From the NCBI RefSeq assembly GCF_014212315.1, contig NZ_JACKXE010000001.1, positions 3,410,001-3,474,000 of the forward strand: 64,000 bases of DNA, written 5' to 3'. This document shows, piece after piece, positions 32,942-43,177 of the stretch. Origin of the DNA: Nocardioides luti. GTDB lineage: Bacteria > Actinomycetota > Actinomycetes > Propionibacteriales > Nocardioidaceae. Position numbers and translations under genes: made by a program. Position 1 is the stretch's first letter. Each line of letters opens with the position of its first letter. The notes under the pieces were generated by a model. That model did no database searches, was not told the origin of the DNA, and saw nothing but the letters and a program-made list of their open reading frames with translations.

Positions 32942-35169
32942 CCGCTCCCGACCCGACGCCCGACGAGGACGTCTCGGCCACCGCGCGCGAGCGCGGCGAC
33001 ACGATCCCGCGCTGGCTGCGCAACGTGATCCGCCTGGTGGCCGTGCTGGCGCTGGTCGGTGCGACGGCCGGGCTCGCCCTGGCCCGCAACGACGGTTTGC
33101 CGGACCTGTCGGCCCCGCCGCCCCGCAAGGCCCCGACCGCGGGCGAGGAGGCCCGCCGGGTCGAGCCCGAGGTGCGGCTCCTCGCGGCGGAGGACGCCCG
33201 GCTGCGCGCGGTCAGCCTCGGCGAGGCCCGCCAGGTCGGCTGGGTCGACGGCACGCTGGTGCTGGGCGCCCGCCGGGCGCCGTACACCCTCGCGACGCTG
33301 GTCACCGCCGGCGCCGTGACACGCAGCGGCTCGACCTACCTGCTGACCCGTCCGGTCGTCGTACGCCGGGACGCGCGCCTCGTCCTCGACGCCCCCGGCG
33401 CCACCCTGCGGATGGCCAGCGCCCCGCGCGCCTTCACCAGCATCGTGTCCTGGGGCGGCTCGATCACGCTCGCCGGCACCGAGAAGCAGCACCTGCGGGT
33501 GGTCGGGTGGGACGCCCGGGTCACCGGCCCCGACAAGGTGACCGACGACGGGCGGGCCTACGTCCGCGTCAAGGACGGGACCCTGGACGTCGCCTGGACC
33601 GACCTGTCCTACCTCGGCTTCTGGAGCGGCCGCACGGGCGGGCTCGCGCTGACCGGGTCCTCGGAGACCTCGGCCACGGGGACCCTCGACCACGTGTCGG
33701 TGGCGTTCTCGCACATCGGGCTCTACCTCTCGGGTGCGCGCCAGGTGGACGTGCGCCACGCCGACATCCGCCACACCGACCGGCACGGCATCGAGGCCAG
33801 CAACCGCTCCGAGCGGGTGCACCTGCGGCAGGTCGAGATCCGCGACGCCGGCGAGGACGGCGTCAGCTCCTCCAACGGCAGCGCCCGGCTGCGGCTCGAC
33901 GACGTCGAGGTGTCCGGGTCGGGCGGCTACGGCCTCGAGGTCGACGGGTCGCCGCTCGCGGACGGGATGAACTCCGCCGGCTACGGCACCGAGAACTACG
34001 CCGGTCTGCGCGTGGCGCACAGCGACTTCCGCGCCAACGCGCTCGGCGGCATCGCGGTGCGCTCGATGGACGCCGTCTCGGTCACCGACCGGACCACCGT
34101 CGAGTCCGACCGCACCGCGCTCGACGTGCACGGCGGCTCGCGGGGGCTGGTCGTCAGCGACAGCCGGCTGCTGTCCACGGGTGGGTCCGGGCTGGTCGTC
34201 CGGGCGGGGGTGCGCGACGCCAGCGTCAGCCGCTCGCGGATCCTGGGCGACACGGTGGCCGTCGAGGTGACGGGCTCGAGCGTGGACCTCTCGCAGAACG
34301 ACATCGGGGTCGGCACGGGCCACGGGGTCGACGTGCGCGGCGCGAGCGCCACCGCGACGATCTCCGGCAACACGATCAGCGGCCGCGGCGCCGGGGCCGT
34401 CCACGGCGCCGACGGGGCGCAGCTGAGCCAGGCGTCGCCGAACGTGACCGACGACTGGACCTACCGGCCGTCCCTGCTGATGTGGGCCGAGAAGCACTCG
34501 GCCGCGATGCCGCTGCTGCTGGTGCTCGTCCTGCCGGTCCTCGGCACCGCCTTCGTCGTCCGCCGGCGCCGCCAGCAGCGCGAGCTGCGGCGCCTCTTCG
34601 AGGCGGCGCTCGTGAGCCAGGGCCGCAGCAGCATCGCGGCCTACGACCCGCAGTCGGGTCGCCGCACGCTCGACCTGCCCGCCGCGCGGGCCGCGGCGGA
34701 GCATCGCGGTGCCGCCGCCCGCGGCCCGCTGGTGGGCACCTCGGCCGCCGCGATCATCACCGACGGTGCGCCGCCGCGGGCCTCGGCCACGACCGGCACC
34801 GGCCTCGCCTCGCTCGAGGGCCGGCGGTTCGCCTCGGCCCGCGAGTTCGCCGTCGCGGCCGTCCTCGACGCCGGCTTCCCCGCCAGCCAGGTCGCGCAGG
34901 TGCTGCACCTGCCGACCTCGCGGGTCCGGGCCTGGGTCGCCGAGGGCGGGACCGGCCAGCCGGTGGTGCCGACCACGGCTCCGGTCGACCTGCCGGGCGA
35001 CGCACCGGCCGAGGCGCCGGCCGACACGCCGGCCGACACGCCAAACGGGGCGAGCGGGGAGCCGCGAACCGACGACGAGGACGGGCCGCGCGACGCGGAG
35101 CCTGCCGACGAGGCCACCGACGACACCACCTCCGACGCCCCCGCCGAGACCACCTCGCCCGCCCACTGA
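32938..35169 (+). CDS. Transmembrane beta-helix protein with cytoplasmic HTH-like tail
   Basis: A 743-aa protein starting inside the GT2 stop (ATGA). A basic segment and one helix (about 29-49) lead to an extracellular region of about 470 residues. From about 150 to 510 it has right-handed beta-helix rungs (for example SHIGLYLSGARQVDVRHADI, NRSERVHLRQVEIRDAGEDG). A second helix (524-541) returns the chain to the cytoplasm before RRRRQQRE. The tail has a helix-turn-helix-like stretch at 635-667 (VLDAGFPASQVAQVLHLPTS then RVRAWV) and an acidic Pro/Ala/Thr-rich end. The rung SYLGFWSGRTGGLAL recalls AlgG-type epimerases, but AlgG's DPHD motif is absent. I infer a polymer-modifying or polymer-sensing role. 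Confidence 0.78.
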   Translation: MTAPDPTPDEDVSATARERGDTIPRWLRNVIRLVAVLALVGATAGLALARNDGLPDLSAPPPRKAPTAGEEARRVEPEVRLLAAEDARLRAVSLGEARQVGWVDGTLVLGARRAPYTLATLVTAGAVTRSGSTYLLTRPVVVRRDARLVLDAPGATLRMASAPRAFTSIVSWGGSITLAGTEKQHLRVVGWDARVTGPDKVTDDGRAYVRVKDGTLDVAWTDLSYLGFWSGRTGGLALTGSSETSATGTLDHVSVAFSHIGLYLSGARQVDVRHADIRHTDRHGIEASNRSERVHLRQVEIRDAGEDGVSSSNGSARLRLDDVEVSGSGGYGLEVDGSPLADGMNSAGYGTENYAGLRVAHSDFRANALGGIAVRSMDAVSVTDRTTVESDRTALDVHGGSRGLVVSDSRLLSTGGSGLVVRAGVRDASVSRSRILGDTVAVEVTGSSVDLSQNDIGVGTGHGVDVRGASATATISGNTISGRGAGAVHGADGAQLSQASPNVTDDWTYRPSLLMWAEKHSAAMPLLLVLVLPVLGTAFVVRRRRQQRELRRLFEAALVSQGRSSIAAYDPQSGRRTLDLPAARAAAEHRGAAARGPLVGTSAAAIITDGAPPRASATTGTGLASLEGRRFASAREFAVAAVLDAGFPASQVAQVLHLPTSRVRAWVAEGGTGQPVVPTTAPVDLPGDAPAEAPADTPADTPNGASGEPRTDDEDGPRDAEPADEATDDTTSDAPAETTSPAH

Positions 35170-35217
35170 GCCGCACACCGGCCCGGGCGACCCGGGCGGC
35201 GTACTAACCTCGACCCG

Positions 35218-36405
35218 ATGCCTGCCGAATCCGCTGCCCTCATCGACTCCGTCGTCGACAAGTACGACGCCGAGCTGGTCGAGCTGCGCCGCGACCTGCA
35301 CGCGCACCCCGAGCTCAGCTGGTCGGAGTCCCGGACGACCGACCTCCTCGCCGAGCGGGTCGAGCAGGCCGGCTGGCGCGTCACCCGGCTGCCCCGCACC
35401 GGCTTCGTGGCCGACCTCGGTGACGAGGGCCGCCTGGTCGCCCTGCGGGCCGACATCGACGCGCTGCCCGTGCACGACACCACCCGGGACCCCTGGGCGA
35501 GCACCGTCCCCGGCGTGGCCCACGCCTGCGGCCACGACGTGCACACCACGGCGCTGCTGGGCGCGGCGCACGCGCTGGCCGAGGTGCACGCGCGCGGGCA
35601 GCTGCCCGGCCGGGTGCGCCTGTTCTTCCAGCCCGCCGAGGAGGTCATGCCCGGGGGAGCGGTGCACCTGATCGGCCTCGGGGCGCTCCAGGACGTCGAG
35701 CGGGTCTTCGCCCTGCACTGCGACCCGGGCGTCGACGTCGGCCAGGTGGGCCTGCGGCTCGGGCCGCTGACGAGCGCCGCCGACCGGCTCGAGGTCCGCC
35801 TGGAGGGCCACGGCGGCCACACGTCGCGCCCGCACCTGACCGGGGACCTCACCTTCGCCCTGGCCAAGGTCACCACCGAGCTCCCGGCGATCCTGTCGCG
35901 CCGCTTCGACCCGCGCTCGGGGGTCAGCCTCGTCTGGGGGATCATCAACGCCGGCGCCGCCGCGAACGTCATCCCCGACAAGGGCGTGGTGGCCGGCACC
36001 GTGCGGATCCTGGACGCCGTCGCGTGGGCCGACTGCGAGGAGCTGGTCCGCGACCTGGTCCACGAGATCGTCCGCCCCTACGGCGTCACCGCCCACGTGG
36101 ACTACCTCCGCGGCGTCCCGCCGGTGGTCAACGAGACGGTCTCGCACCGGATGATGGCCTCCGCCGTACGCCGCGTCCTCGGCGACAACGGCCCCGTGCC
36201 CGCCCACCAGAGCCTCGGGGGCGAGGACTTCGGGTGGTACCTCGACAGCGTCCCCGGCGCGATGGCCCGGCTCGGCACCCGCACGCCCGGCGGGCCGACG
36301 TACGACCTCCACCAGGGCAACCTGCGCGTCGACGAGCGGGCGATCGGGATCGGGGCCCGGGTGCTGGCGACCGCCGCGTGCGAAGCGTTGGTCACTGACC
36401 GATAA
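35218..36405 (+). CDS. M20 family amidohydrolase/peptidase
   Basis: A 395-aa metallohydrolase of the M20D group that removes acyl groups from N-acylated amino acids or related amides. Metal ligands are in HACGHDVHT (Cys and two His), PAEEVMPGG (catalytic and metal Glu), HCDPG and the late HQGN. The dimerisation domain starts near GHGGHTSRPH. Length and motif order are normal. It has its own start 49 bp after the beta-helix gene and ends 111 bp before the nucleoside-binding lipoprotein. This gene often accompanies the nucleoside transport operon in actinobacteria, but its substrate is unknown. Confidence 0.9.
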   Translation: MPAESAALIDSVVDKYDAELVELRRDLHAHPELSWSESRTTDLLAERVEQAGWRVTRLPRTGFVADLGDEGRLVALRADIDALPVHDTTRDPWASTVPGVAHACGHDVHTTALLGAAHALAEVHARGQLPGRVRLFFQPAEEVMPGGAVHLIGLGALQDVERVFALHCDPGVDVGQVGLRLGPLTSAADRLEVRLEGHGGHTSRPHLTGDLTFALAKVTTELPAILSRRFDPRSGVSLVWGIINAGAAANVIPDKGVVAGTVRILDAVAWADCEELVRDLVHEIVRPYGVTAHVDYLRGVPPVVNETVSHRMMASAVRRVLGDNGPVPAHQSLGGEDFGWYLDSVPGAMARLGTRTPGGPTYDLHQGNLRVDERAIGIGARVLATAACEALVTDR

Positions 36406-36516
36406 CAACTCGGCGTTCTGTCACCTTTTGCCCATCCGGTCCCCGTCCCACCCCACTAGGGTGTGCGGGAATCTGCGCCGGTTCGACGGCGCGGGACCTG
36501 AGACGAGGAGGGCATC

Positions 36517-37599
36517 TTGCGTCGTGTGAGCAAGATTGCTGCCGTTGCCTGCATCGCTTCGATGGCGCTGACCGGCTGTGGCAAGAACGACACCACCAAG
36601 GCCTCGGGCGGGAGCTCGTCCGCGAGCAACGCCGACGCCTGCGACGGCGCCAGCGGCGACGGCCCCAAGGTCGGTCTGGCCTACGACGTGGGTGGCCGCG
36701 GCGACCAGTCCTTCAACGACTCGGCGTACGCCGGGCTCAAGAAGGCCGTCGACGAGCTCGGTGCCACCTGCACCGAGGGCGAGGCCACCGACGGCGAGGC
36801 CGAGTCGGCGCGCGAGACGCGTCTGCGCGACCTGGCCGACGCCGGCATGAACCCGATCATCGGGGTCGGCTTCGCCTACAGCGACGCGGTCAACGCCGTC
36901 GCGGTCGACTACCCGGACGTGAGCTTCGGCGTCATCGACGGCTTCGACCCCGACGACAAGGCCAACGACAACGTCGCCTACCTCGGCTTCGCCGAGAACG
37001 AGGGCTCCTTCCTCGTGGGTGTCGCCGCCGCCATGAAGACCGAGGCCGACCACATCGGCTTCGTCGGTGGTGTCCACAACGACCTCATCAAGAAGTTCGA
37101 GGCGGGCTACGTCGCGGGCGCCGAGGCCGTCAACCCGGACATCAAGGTCGACGTGAAGTACATCGAGGAGAGCGACCTCTCCGGTTTCGGCGACCCCGCC
37201 GGCGGCAAGGACGCGGCCACGGCCGAGTTCGACAACGGCGCGGACGTCGTCTACCACGCGGCGGGTGCCTCCGGCTCCGGCGTGTTCGAGGCGGCGGTCG
37301 ACGCGGGCGACGGCAAGTGGGCCATCGGTGTCGACTCCGACCAGTACCTCACCGCTCCTGCCGAGCAGCAGGCGCACATCCTCACCTCGATGCTCAAGCG
37401 CGTCGACGTGGCGACGTTCAACATGATCAAGTCGGTCGCCGACGGCTCGCCGCTGGTGAGCTACCAGACGTACGACCTCAAGGCCGACGGCGTCGGCTAC
37501 TCGACCTCGGGTGGCTTCATCGACGACATCACGTCGGACATCGACGGCTACGCCGACAAGATCAAGTCGGGCGACATCAAGGTGCCCACGGCTCCCTGA
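36517..37599 (+). CDS. BMP family nucleoside-binding lipoprotein
   Basis: A 360-aa substrate-binding protein of an ABC importer. The signal ends in the lipobox ALTGC (Cys 21). The mature domain is of the BMP/PnrA type, with GLAYDVGGRGDQSFNDSAYAG at the start and PIIGVGFAYSDAVN, LGFAENEGSFLVGVAAAM and VYHAAGASGSGVFEAA later, residues that line the purine/pyrimidine nucleoside pocket in PnrA. The start codon is TTG at 36517: GAGGAGG lies at the right distance, whereas the next GTG (36526) is too far. It is the first gene of the transport-salvage operon and is separated from the ATPase gene by a strong hairpin. Confidence 0.93.
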   Translation: MRRVSKIAAVACIASMALTGCGKNDTTKASGGSSSASNADACDGASGDGPKVGLAYDVGGRGDQSFNDSAYAGLKKAVDELGATCTEGEATDGEAESARETRLRDLADAGMNPIIGVGFAYSDAVNAVAVDYPDVSFGVIDGFDPDDKANDNVAYLGFAENEGSFLVGVAAAMKTEADHIGFVGGVHNDLIKKFEAGYVAGAEAVNPDIKVDVKYIEESDLSGFGDPAGGKDAATAEFDNGADVVYHAAGASGSGVFEAAVDAGDGKWAIGVDSDQYLTAPAEQQAHILTSMLKRVDVATFNMIKSVADGSPLVSYQTYDLKADGVGYSTSGGFIDDITSDIDGYADKIKSGDIKVPTAP

Positions 37600-37634
37600 T
37601 CGACCTCGCACGGCATCTGCAACAGGTGTGAAGC

Positions 37635-37676
37635 CCGGGCCCGGGGCCAGACGGTAGCGTCTGTCCCCGGGCCCGG
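37635..37676 (+). terminator. Strong intra-operon hairpin after the binding-protein gene
   Basis: Arms at 37635-37653 and 37658-37676 pair over 19 positions with one mismatch around the 4-nt loop GTAG. The stem is nearly all G-C (CCGGGCCCGGGG at its base). It lies 36 bp after the binding-protein stop and 50 bp before the ATPase start. Partial termination or protection of the upstream mRNA would yield more binding protein than transporter. Confidence 0.75.
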
Positions 37677-37725
37677 AGCATGTCCGGCACCACGAGCACC
37701 ACGGCACGGCACGAAGGAGCAGCAC

Positions 37726-39260
<1,535 letters not shown>

Positions 39261-39264
<4 letters not shown>

Positions 39265-40376
39265 CCGCCTCCCTCGCGCTGCGCAAGGCGGCGCAGACCC
39301 TGCTCGCGCCCCTGATCGCCGTCGTCGCAGCGGTCCTGGTCACCAGCGTGGTGGTCACGATCGCCGGTGCCTCGGTGAGCGACTTCTGGTCGGTGCTCAC
39401 CACCGCGCCCAGCGGCCGCAACTGGGTCAACATCGTCAACCAGACGTCGATGATCTTCCTCGCGGCGCTCGCCGCGGCCATCGGCTTCCGGATGAACCTC
39501 TTCAACATCGGCGTCGAGGGGCAGTACACCATCGCGTCGTACGCCGCCGCGCTCGTCGCCGGCTTCGCGATCTTCCCCGGCAAGCTGAACGTGGTCGTCG
39601 CCGTCCTCGTGGCGGTCGTGACCGGCGCCCTGTGGGCCGGCATCGCCGGCCTGCTCAAAGTCACGCGCGGCGTCAGCGAGGTGATCTCCACGATCATGCT
39701 GAACGCGATCGCGGGCACCCTGGTCGGCTACCTGCTGTCCAACCACGGCGACCAGTACGGCCAGGGCCGCCGGACCACGCCGATCCCCGAGTCCAGCCAG
39801 TTCGCCGGGTGGACCTTCTTCGGCGCCCGGGACGGCGCGGTCTGGACGCTCGCGCTGCTGGCCGTCGCGGCCGGCGTGCTCGTGTCGTTCCTCATCAACC
39901 GGACCCGCTTCGGCTTCGACCTGCGCGCCACCGGGCAGAACGAGGACGCCGCCGTCGCGTCGGGCGTCCAGGTCAAGAAGATGGTGGTCGTCTCGATGCT
40001 GCTGTCCGGCGGCATCGCCGGCCTGATCTGGATGCCGGCGCTCTTTGGCGGCGCCGACTACTACGGCCCGCCGTTCCAGCACCAGCTCGGCTTCACCGGG
40101 ATCGCGGTCGCCCTGCTCGGGCGCAACCGCCCCCTCGGCATCTTCTTCGGCGCGGTGCTCTTCGCGTGGCTCAGCGAGCAGGCCAACCCGCTCGGCCTGA
40201 TCGCCGACATCTCCCCGTCGATCGTGCAGATCACCCAGGGCGTCGTCGTGCTCGCCGTGGTCATCGCCTACGAGGTCGTCCGGCGCTGGATCGCCGCCTC
40301 CGAGCAGCGCGCCCTGCGGGCCACGCTCGACCAGGCCGCCCCCGCCGGTGACGAGAAGAAGGAGGTCACGGCGTGA
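39261..40376 (+). CDS. Nucleoside ABC transporter permease 1
   Basis: A 371-aa permease of the BPD_transp_2 family with eight to ten hydrophobic segments. Family features include AAAIGFRMNLFNIGVEGQYTIASYAAA and EVISTIMLNAIAGTLVGYLL, plus the cytoplasmic coupling region TGQNEDAAVASGVQVKKMVV. It forms the membrane channel together with the next gene product. Translation is coupled on both sides by four-base overlaps (ATGA upstream, GTGA downstream). Confidence 0.93.
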
Positions 40377-41650
40377 GCACCACGACCGCCCCCACGACCG
40401 GGACCCCGTCCCCGTCGCCTGCCGCGCGCAGCCGCGGCCGGGCGCAGAACTACTACCTGATCGCGCTCGCCGCGCTCGTCTCGATCGCCGCCGTGCGGAT
40501 CATCGCCGGGGCCGACGAGATCGACTCCGCCGGCAGCCTCCGCGCCGCGATCGCGGCCACCTGCCCGATCCTGCTGGCCGCGCTCGGCGGCCTGTGGAGC
40601 GAGCGCGCCGGCGTCGTCAACATCGGCCTCGAGGGGCAGATGCTGCTCGGCACCTGGGGTGCCGCCTACTTCACCTACTACTACGGCCCGTACGCCGGTC
40701 TCATGGGCGCCGTGCTGTTCGGCGTCATCGGCGGGCTGATCCACGCGCTCGCCACGGTCACCTTCGGCGTCGACCACATCGTGTCCGGCGTCGCGCTCAA
40801 CGTGATCGCCCTGGGCCTGACGACCTTCCTGGCCGAGGCCTACTTCTCCGACCTCGACTCGGAGTTCGGCCACGGCGGTGCCCAGCAGCTCACGGGCCTG
40901 CAGAAGCCCGACTCGATCACGATCCCCGGGATCTCGTCCGGGGCCGCGGACCTCGCCGACAAGCACTGGTTCGTCGTCTCGGACATCGCCTCGCTGGTGA
41001 CCGCGCTGACCACCCGCATCTCGGTCGTGACGATCCTGGTGTTCGTGCTGGTCGCCGTGACGGCGTACGTCCTCTGGCGCACGCGGTTCGGCCTGCGGCT
41101 GCGCTCCTGCGGCGAGAACCCGCAGGCCGCCGAGAGCCTCGGCGTCAACGTGATCCGGCACAAGTACGCCGCCGTGCTCGTGTCCGGCGGGCTCGCCGGC
41201 CTCGGCGGTGGCTACCTCGCGCTCGTGTCGTCGCCGGGCTTCCACACCAACCAGACCAACGGGCGCGGCTACATCGGCCTCGCGGCGATGATCTTCGGCA
41301 ACTGGCGCCCCGGAGGCGTGCTGCTCGGCTCGGGCATGTTCGGCTACACCGACAGCCTCCGCCTGCGCGACGCCTCCACGATCCACGCCCTGCTGCTGCT
41401 CGTCGGCTTCTGGCTGCTCGTGATCGGCGCCTGGCGCGCGCTCCGCACGGCCAACCGCGCCAGCGGCATGGTGCTCGCGGTCTTCGGTGCCGGCTTCCTC
41501 GTGTGGTTCTCCCTGACGGACTCGGTGCCGACCGACTTCACCAGCATGACGCCGTACGTCGCGACGCTCCTGGTGCTCGCCTTCGCCTCGCAACGGCTGA
41601 GGATGCCGAAGGCCGACGGGCAGATCTACCGCAAGGGCAGCGCGGGGTGA
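40373..41650 (+). CDS. Nucleoside ABC transporter permease 2
   Basis: A 425-aa permease of the same family as its neighbour. It carries GLWSERAGVVNIGLEGQMLLG, VDHIVSGVALNVIALGLT and the coupling region SCGENPQAAESLGVNVIRHK. A hydrophilic loop of about 50 residues near 150-200 is longer than in permease 1. The GTG start overlaps the permease 1 stop, and its own stop overlaps the cytidine deaminase GTG, tying import to the first salvage enzyme. Confidence 0.93.
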   Translation: MSTTTAPTTGTPSPSPAARSRGRAQNYYLIALAALVSIAAVRIIAGADEIDSAGSLRAAIAATCPILLAALGGLWSERAGVVNIGLEGQMLLGTWGAAYFTYYYGPYAGLMGAVLFGVIGGLIHALATVTFGVDHIVSGVALNVIALGLTTFLAEAYFSDLDSEFGHGGAQQLTGLQKPDSITIPGISSGAADLADKHWFVVSDIASLVTALTTRISVVTILVFVLVAVTAYVLWRTRFGLRLRSCGENPQAAESLGVNVIRHKYAAVLVSGGLAGLGGGYLALVSSPGFHTNQTNGRGYIGLAAMIFGNWRPGGVLLGSGMFGYTDSLRLRDASTIHALLLLVGFWLLVIGAWRALRTANRASGMVLAVFGAGFLVWFSLTDSVPTDFTSMTPYVATLLVLAFASQRLRMPKADGQIYRKGSAG

Positions 41651-42042
41651 CGGGCGAGGACTTCGACTGGGAGGCGCTCACCGAGCGCGCCCGGGAGGCG
41701 ATGTCGCACGCCTACGCGCCGTACTCCCACTACCCCGTGGGGGCCGCGGCCGTGGTCGACGACGGCCGGGTCGTGGCGGGCTGCAACGTCGAGAACGCGG
41801 CGTACGGCGTCGCGCTCTGCGCCGAGTGCGGGCTCGTCTCCCAGCTGCACCTGACCGGCGGCGGGCGGCTGACCCACTTCGTGTGCGTGGACGGGCAGGG
41901 CGCGGTGCTGATGCCGTGCGGTCGCTGCCGCCAGCTGCTCTTCGAGAACGGCGGGCCCGACCTGCTGCTGATGACCGTCTCCGGCCTGCGCCGGATGGAC
42001 GAGGTGCTGCCGGATGCCTTCGGTCCCGACAACCTCGCTTGA
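41647..42042 (+). CDS. cdd: Cytidine deaminase
   Basis: A 131-aa homotetrameric-type cytidine deaminase that converts cytidine and deoxycytidine to uridine and deoxyuridine. Substrate and zinc motifs are present: NVENAAYG, the catalytic Glu in CAECG and PCGRCRQLL. Length fits the short tetrameric class. GTG start overlaps the permease stop. The 3' end overlaps the P450 gene by 29 bp in another frame. Placement directly after the importer indicates a role in using imported pyrimidine nucleosides. Confidence 0.95.
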   Translation: MTGEDFDWEALTERAREAMSHAYAPYSHYPVGAAAVVDDGRVVAGCNVENAAYGVALCAECGLVSQLHLTGGGRLTHFVCVDGQGAVLMPCGRCRQLLFENGGPDLLLMTVSGLRRMDEVLPDAFGPDNLA

Positions 42043-43177
42043 CCTGGGCTCGGCGGCCGTCGTCGCGGACCCCTACCCGGCCTTCGCCGAGGAGCGGGCC
42101 GCGCACCCGGTCGCCTGGCACGAGCCGTCCGGGATGTTCCTGACGTTCGACCACGCGACCACGGGCGCCGTCCTGCGCAACCGGTCGCTGGGGAGGATCT
42201 GGCGCGACCGGCAGCCCGTCGACCACCTCGAGCCCTTCAACCTGCTGCACCGCAACCAGATGATGGAGAGCGAGCCGCCGGAGCACACCCGGCTGCGACG
42301 CCTGGTCGCCGGCGCCTTCAACCGCGGTCACGTCGAGCGGCTGCGGCCGCGGGTCCGCGAGCTCGCCGCCGGCCTGCTCGCGGAGACCTCGGGCGACGGG
42401 TTCGACGTCCTGGGCGACTACGCCGAGCCGCTCCCGGTCCTCGTCATCGCGGAGCTGCTGGGCGTGCCCGCGTCGTACGCCCCCGACCTGCGCGACTGGT
42501 CCCAGGCGATCGTGCGGATGTACGAAGTGGCCCCGCCGCCCGCGGTGGTGGACGCCGCCGTCGCCGCGGCCGCCGACTTCGCCGGGCTGGTCCGCGAGCT
42601 GGTCGCCGAGCGCCGGGCGCGGCCCGCCGACGACCTGGTCAGCGACCTGGCGGCCACCGACCTCTCCGACGACGAGGTGGTCGCCGCGGTCGTCCTGCTG
42701 CTCAACGCCGGCCACGAGGCCTCGGTCAACGTCTTCGGCAACGGCCTCGTCGCGATGCTGCGGCGCGGCCTGCGGCCGGGGGACGACGTGGCCGCCTGCG
42801 TCGAGGAGATGCTGCGCTTCGACTCCGCGCTGCAGCTCTTCGAGCGCACCGCCACCGCCACCGTCGAGATCGGCGGCGTGGTCGTCGAGGAGGGCCGCAA
42901 GATCGCGGCGCTGCTGGGCGCGGCCAACCGCGACCCAGCGGTCTTCGAGGCGCCGGACGAGTTCCGGGTCGCCCGAGCCCCCAACAACCACCTGGCCTTC
43001 GGGGCCGGGGTGCACTTCTGCCTGGGCGCGCCGCTGGCGCGCATGGAGCTGGTCGAGTCGGTGACGGCGCTGTGGGCGGCGTACCCCGACCTCGGGCTGG
43101 CGGGTGAGCCCGAGAGCCGGGGCACCTTCGTGTTGAGGGGCTACCGCACGGTGCCCGTGGGAGGAACCCATGCATGA
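42014..43177 (+). CDS. Cytochrome P450 embedded in the nucleoside operon
   Basis: A 387-aa soluble P450. The haem-binding loop is FGAGVHFCLGAPLAR with the axial thiolate C336, the K-helix ExxR is E265-MLR, and the I-helix reads AGHEAS (232-237). The usual Thr after the acidic residue is Ala here, followed by Ser, so proton delivery may differ or rely on substrate, as in EryF-type enzymes. No ferredoxin or reductase gene is nearby. It overlaps cdd by 29 bp and thymidine phosphorylase by 8 bp, so it must be expressed with them. The substrate is unknown; a nucleoside-linked role is only suggested by position. Confidence 0.92.
   Translation: MPSVPTTSLDLGSAAVVADPYPAFAEERAAHPVAWHEPSGMFLTFDHATTGAVLRNRSLGRIWRDRQPVDHLEPFNLLHRNQMMESEPPEHTRLRRLVAGAFNRGHVERLRPRVRELAAGLLAETSGDGFDVLGDYAEPLPVLVIAELLGVPASYAPDLRDWSQAIVRMYEVAPPPAVVDAAVAAAADFAGLVRELVAERRARPADDLVSDLAATDLSDDEVVAAVVLLLNAGHEASVNVFGNGLVAMLRRGLRPGDDVAACVEEMLRFDSALQLFERTATATVEIGGVVVEEGRKIAALLGAANRDPAVFEAPDEFRVARAPNNHLAFGAGVHFCLGAPLARMELVESVTALWAAYPDLGLAGEPESRGTFVLRGYRTVPVGGTHA

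Noticed and set aside
32776..36408. A 1210-aa minus-strand frame opposite the beta-helix and M20 genes
   Set aside because: Low-complexity shadow composition without any family feature, antisense to two well-supported genes.
36428..36462. TTGCCC and TAGGGT as the promoter of the nucleoside-binding protein gene
   Set aside because: The spacing is 23 bp, too long for a standard promoter, and no better -35 is seen for TAGGGT.
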